From JADGHQ01 sp045805385 (GTDB taxonomy: Bacteria > Actinomycetota > Thermoleophilia > Solirubrobacterales > Thermoleophilaceae): a stretch of DNA of 8,477 nt. Below, piece by piece: positions 6,315-8,477 of the stretch. The notes below the pieces were generated by a model, which was not told where the DNA came from, made no database searches, and saw only the letters and a list, made by a program, of their open reading frames with translations. The position numbers and the translations under genes are program-made. The first letter of the stretch is position 1. The number at the start of each line of letters is the position of its first letter. The stretch is taken from assembly GCA_045805385.1 (NCBI GenBank), contig JBJMLG010000243.1, forward strand, positions 1-8,477. Direction: 5' to 3'.

Positions 6315-6992
6315 ATGGCCGTTTATGCGGGCCGCCCCGTCACACGTGGCGCAGGTGAGGAGGTCGTCACCGCCGCGCATGCGCCGATAGCCGATCCGGC
6401 GCCGCTCGGCCTCGCTGCCTTCGCGGGCACCACGATGATGCTGTCGGCGATCAACGCGGGCTGGGTGAGCAAGGCAGTCGCGCCGGCCGTTCTGGGCATG
6501 GCGCTCTTCTACGGAGGAGCCGCGCAGCTGCTCGCCGGCATGTGGGAGTTCCGCCGCAACAACACCTTCGCTGCGGCGGCGTTCAGCTCGTTCGGAGCGT
6601 TCTGGCTCTCGTTCTGGGCGCTGAACCAGTTCTACGCGGACAAGATCCCCGCCGCACAGGCGGGCGACGCAGTGGGGCTTTTCCTGCTGGCGTGGGCGAT
6701 CTTCACCACGTACATGTTCATCGCTTCGATGCGGGTGTCCGTCGCCGTTGCGACGGTCTTCATCCTGCTCGCGGCGACGTTCTGGTTCCTCGCGTTCGGC
6801 GAATTCCAGACGAGCAGCAACCTCACGAAGATCGGCGGGTATATCGGCATCGCCACGGCGGCGGTCGCCTGGTACACCGCATTCGCCGGTGTCGTGAACG
6901 AGACGTGGAAGCGCACGGTCCTGCCGGTCGGGCACACCGCACCTCCGGCAGCGGCGATCGGCAAGACCGAGCCGACCGAGACAGCCGGATAA
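6315..6992 (+). CDS. satP: Acetate/succinate transporter of the GPR1/FUN34/YaaH family
   Basis: A 225-aa inner-membrane protein (E. coli SatP is about 188) expected to import acetate, and possibly succinate, with protons. The family signature near the first helix is DPAPLGL at residues 27-33 (usually NPAPLGL). The second signature is FYGGAAQLLAGMWEFRRNNT (65-84), followed by SSFGAFWLSFWALNQF (91-106). Six hydrophobic segments fit the family: about 29-47, 55-76, 86-108, 118-138, 141-161 and 172-196. The N-terminal 25 residues and the tail after 200 are hydrophilic extensions rich in Ala, Pro, Thr and Glu. It has its own promoter and strong ribosome-binding site, and it diverges from the radical SAM gene, so it is a single-gene transcription unit. 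A stress-sigma promoter would suggest expression on entry into stationary phase, when acetate is reused. The family call is firm; the exact substrate is not shown. Confidence 0.92.
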   Translation: MAVYAGRPVTRGAGEEVVTAAHAPIADPAPLGLAAFAGTTMMLSAINAGWVSKAVAPAVLGMALFYGGAAQLLAGMWEFRRNNTFAAAAFSSFGAFWLSFWALNQFYADKIPAAQAGDAVGLFLLAWAIFTTYMFIASMRVSVAVATVFILLAATFWFLAFGEFQTSSNLTKIGGYIGIATAAVAWYTAFAGVVNETWKRTVLPVGHTAPPAAAIGKTEPTETAG

Positions 6993-7008
6993 CGCGACAG
7001 AGCGCCGC

Positions 7009-7419
7009 TCAGCCGCCGATGGCGAGCCGGGCGGCGTTCAGCCGCTCACCCTGCGACGGGTAGCAGCCCGCCTGCAGCGTCTTCTGGGCCTGGAACAGCA
7101 CCGGGCCCATCTCCTTCGGGTGCAGCTTCCCGACGGCGATCAGCGAGCTGACCGCCTTGTGGAGCGAGCCGTCCGTGGCCGTCGTCGGAAGCGATCCCTG
7201 CGGGTTGTCGAGCGACTTCGACGCCTGCGCGCAGTAGGACGCGATCTTCGCGTTCGCCTGCTGCACCTCGGCACGGGCGCCGGCCGGAAGCTCGGCGAGC
7301 GACGCCGGCGTGCTCTTCGTCGCCGAGTTCGGCACCGAGCCGCCGTTCCCGTTGCCGCCGCCGCAGGAGGCGAGCGCCAGCGCGGCTGCCGAGGCCGCTG
7401 TGAGCGCAAGCACGCGCAT
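7009..7419 (-). CDS. Small secreted lipoprotein of unknown function
   Basis: A 136-aa protein with a classic lipoprotein signal: MRV, then a hydrophobic Ala/Leu stretch, and the lipobox LASC with the modified cysteine at C19. A Gly/Asn/Ser-rich tether follows (GGGNGNGGSVPNSATKS). The mature domain (about 38-136) looks helical and holds two more cysteines, C63 and C119, that could form a disulfide outside the membrane. I do not recognise the family. ATG 7419 is chosen because it directly precedes the signal peptide. No Shine-Dalgarno is present, but a TACGAT -10 element lies 7 nt before the ATG, which fits a leaderless mRNA. The gene is convergent with the transporter gene, with only 16 bp between their stops, and lies 54 bp downstream of the HYR-domain gene on the same strand. 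A cell-surface location is well supported; any role is open. Confidence 0.85.
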   Translation of the reverse strand: MRVLALTAASAAALALASCGGGNGNGGSVPNSATKSTPASLAELPAGARAEVQQANAKIASYCAQASKSLDNPQGSLPTTATDGSLHKAVSSLIAVGKLHPKEMGPVLFQAQKTLQAGCYPSQGERLNAARLAIGG

Positions 7420-7426
7420 GTGAAAA

Positions 7427-7432
7427 ATCGTA
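7427..7432 (-). promoter_or_regulatory. -10 element of a probable leaderless promoter for the lipoprotein gene
   Basis: Read on the minus strand, TACGAT is followed by TTTTCAC and then the ATG at 7419. A start of transcription about 7-8 nt after the hexamer would fall on or next to the A of the ATG. TANNNT elements at this distance are typical of leaderless actinobacterial genes. No -35 match is visible at 16-19 nt upstream. Confidence 0.45.
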
Positions 7433-7441
7433 GGGCGTGGT

Positions 7442-7457
7442 GGCGCGCGTGCGCGCC
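7442..7457 (-). terminator. GC-rich hairpin between the HYR-protein and lipoprotein genes (possible terminator)
   Basis: GGCGCGC-GT-GCGCGCC is a perfect 7-bp inverted repeat (6-bp stem with a 4-nt loop if folded as RNA), 17 bp past the HYR-gene stop. It lacks an adjacent U-run: a run of T occurs only 14 nt later and is shared with the next gene's start region. It may end the HYR transcript, as U-poor hairpins do in high-GC bacteria. Confidence 0.35.
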
Positions 7458-7473
7458 GGTCGCCGCAACGAGC

Positions 7474-8418
7474 TCAGCGGTGACGCGAGCGCTTCTTCTT
7501 GGCCTTCGCCTGCTTCAGCGTGACGACCCGGCTCGAGGCGAGCTCCCTGCCCGCGGGGTCGCGAGTGCTCGCCTGCTGGAGCGCGGAGAAGCGCTTGAGC
7601 CGCTTGAGCAAGCGTTGCCCGGTGCGGGTGATCTTCACGGTGAGTCCCGTCGACCTGCCGGGCGCGAGCGAGAACTTTGCGCTGCCCAGGTTCACCAGCT
7701 GGCCCGTGCCGGTGGCCGACTTCCCGTTCGAGAGACGCACGAGGAACGCCGTCACGCCGGTGCACGCGGAGGGGTTGCCGGGCGGGCAGGCGACCGTGAC
7801 CCGCGTGCGGCCGCTCTTCACCACGTAGGTCGCGCCGCCGGTGAGCACGGCGGCGCGGGCGCCGCTTGCGCCTGTGCCGCCGCCGCTGTCGCCCGAAGCG
7901 GCGTGGTTCGCCACGGTCACGTAGAAGACAACCGCCGACGGGTTCCCGACGCCGTCTTTCGCGTCGCAGCGCACGAGCGTGTTGCCGAGCGCGAACGCGC
8001 TCCCGGAGGCCGGCGCGCACGCCAGCGACGAGACGCCTGACGGGTCAGTCGCCGCAGGCAGCGGGTAGGTGACGACGGCCGACGTCTTGCCCGCGCCGGC
8101 GTAGGCGAGCACGTTCGACGGCTGCGCGAGCGTCGGGCCGGTGCCGGCGATCACGTTCACGTTGAAGCTGCCGGTGTCCAGCGGCACCGACACGCAGTCG
8201 ACCGCGGTGGTGCCCACGTTGAAGCTCGAGCCCGGTTGGGGCGAGCAAGTCGAAGTCACCGGGACTGGCCAGAGGGTGCTCTGGGTCGGCGGGTCGTAGT
8301 TCACGACGGCGGGGTTGTTGCCGAGCGCCTCCTGGGTCACGTCGCTCGTGACCAGGTTCGCCGAGGCGGTGCCTGCCAGAGCGACCACCAGAAGGGCCGT
8401 GACCGCTGCAATCCTCAT
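7474..8418 (-). CDS. Secreted cell-surface protein with two HYR-like repeats and a basic C-terminal tail
   Basis: A 314-aa exported protein. Residues 1-20 form a Sec signal peptide (MRIAAVTALLVVALAGTASA, cleavage before N21). Two HYR-like beta-sandwich repeats follow. The first (about 35-90, C58 and C75) is divergent. The second (about 100-170, C134 and C151) is clear, with VVTYPLPAATDPSG at 115-128, CAPASGSAFALGNTLVRC at 134-151, DGVGNP and FYVTV. A Gly/Ser linker (171-187) leads to a C-terminal domain (about 195-300) with C211 and C219 and the pattern KFSLAPGRSTGLTVKITRTG (248-267), a style common in secreted Solirubrobacterales proteins. The tail KAKKKRSRHR is strongly basic and could bind anionic wall polymers. 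ATG 8418 is chosen over a TTG at 8430 because it starts the signal peptide directly; no Shine-Dalgarno is evident. HYR domains usually serve adhesion or structure. No catalytic motif and no sortase signal are seen. Confidence 0.86.
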   Translation of the reverse strand: MRIAAVTALLVVALAGTASANLVTSDVTQEALGNNPAVVNYDPPTQSTLWPVPVTSTCSPQPGSSFNVGTTAVDCVSVPLDTGSFNVNVIAGTGPTLAQPSNVLAYAGAGKTSAVVTYPLPAATDPSGVSSLACAPASGSAFALGNTLVRCDAKDGVGNPSAVVFYVTVANHAASGDSGGGTGASGARAAVLTGGATYVVKSGRTRVTVACPPGNPSACTGVTAFLVRLSNGKSATGTGQLVNLGSAKFSLAPGRSTGLTVKITRTGQRLLKRLKRFSALQQASTRDPAGRELASSRVVTLKQAKAKKKRSRHR

Positions 8419-8477
8419 GCCGTCGCGCAAGTTACGCGCCGCGCAGCGCCCGCGCGCCGATTCTCGACGAAGCTCCG

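Noticed and set aside
7120..8040. A 306-codon plus-strand frame antisense to the lipoprotein and HYR genes
   Set aside because: It spans two genes that each have a clear signal peptide on the other strand, and its sequence is low-complexity Arg/Ala.
8419..8477. Promoter or gene start in the last 59 bases
   Set aside because: A minus-strand TAACTT lies about 10 nt before ATG 8418 and could be a -10 element, but there is no -35 match, no Shine-Dalgarno and no further open frame of note.
1..8477. Search for CRISPR arrays, tRNA/rRNA genes, IS ends, toxin-antitoxin pairs or phage-defence modules
   Set aside because: No regularly spaced direct repeats, no RNA-gene sequences, no transposase motifs and no known defence domains were seen. 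The coding space is fully explained by nine ordinary genes.

Overview
The window is about 70% GC throughout, with tightly packed genes, GTG starts and overlapping start/stop codons. A secreted HYR-domain protein with a C-terminal domain and basic tail of a kind common in Solirubrobacterales, a small lipoprotein with an apparently leaderless start, and a SigB/SigF-type promoter together suggest a high-GC actinobacterium. My best guess is class Thermoleophilia (Solirubrobacterales-like); this is inferred from style, not from a marker gene.

Left part (1-5146, + strand): six co-directional genes whose neighbours overlap by 4, 4, 14, 10 and 4 nt, so almost certainly one operon entering from the left. 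The order is GT4 glycosyltransferase (5' end outside the window), gmhA (sedoheptulose-7-phosphate isomerase), hldE (fused heptose-7-phosphate kinase and heptose-1-phosphate adenylyltransferase), a classical short-chain dehydrogenase, a GT9 heptosyltransferase-like enzyme and a GT2 glycosyltransferase. GmhA and HldE are steps 1, 2 and 4 of the ADP-heptose route. The GT9 enzyme is the natural user of the product, and the GT4 and GT2 enzymes would add other sugars of the same surface glycan or glycolipid. The bisphosphate phosphatase (GmhB) and the ADP-heptose 6-epimerase (HldD) are not in the window; the SDR sits where an HldD might be expected but is of a different SDR type.

Middle (5143-6168, - strand): a radical SAM/SPASM protein convergent with the operon. 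Its stop codon and that of the GT2 gene are read from opposite strands of the same CTAG. No RiPP precursor gene is visible beside it.

Right part: a 146-bp divergent intergenic region (6169-6314) holds a good SigB-type promoter and two small palindromes. It leads into an acetate/succinate transporter of the GPR1/FUN34/YaaH family (6315-6992, +). Convergent to this lie a small orphan lipoprotein (7009-7419, -) and a secreted two-HYR-repeat protein (7474-8418, -). The last 59 bases (8419-8477) hold no gene that I can support.

The most notable content is a heptose-nucleotide and heptosyltransferase operon in what looks like an LPS-free actinobacterium, with an unassigned SDR inside it and a radical SAM enzyme beside it.
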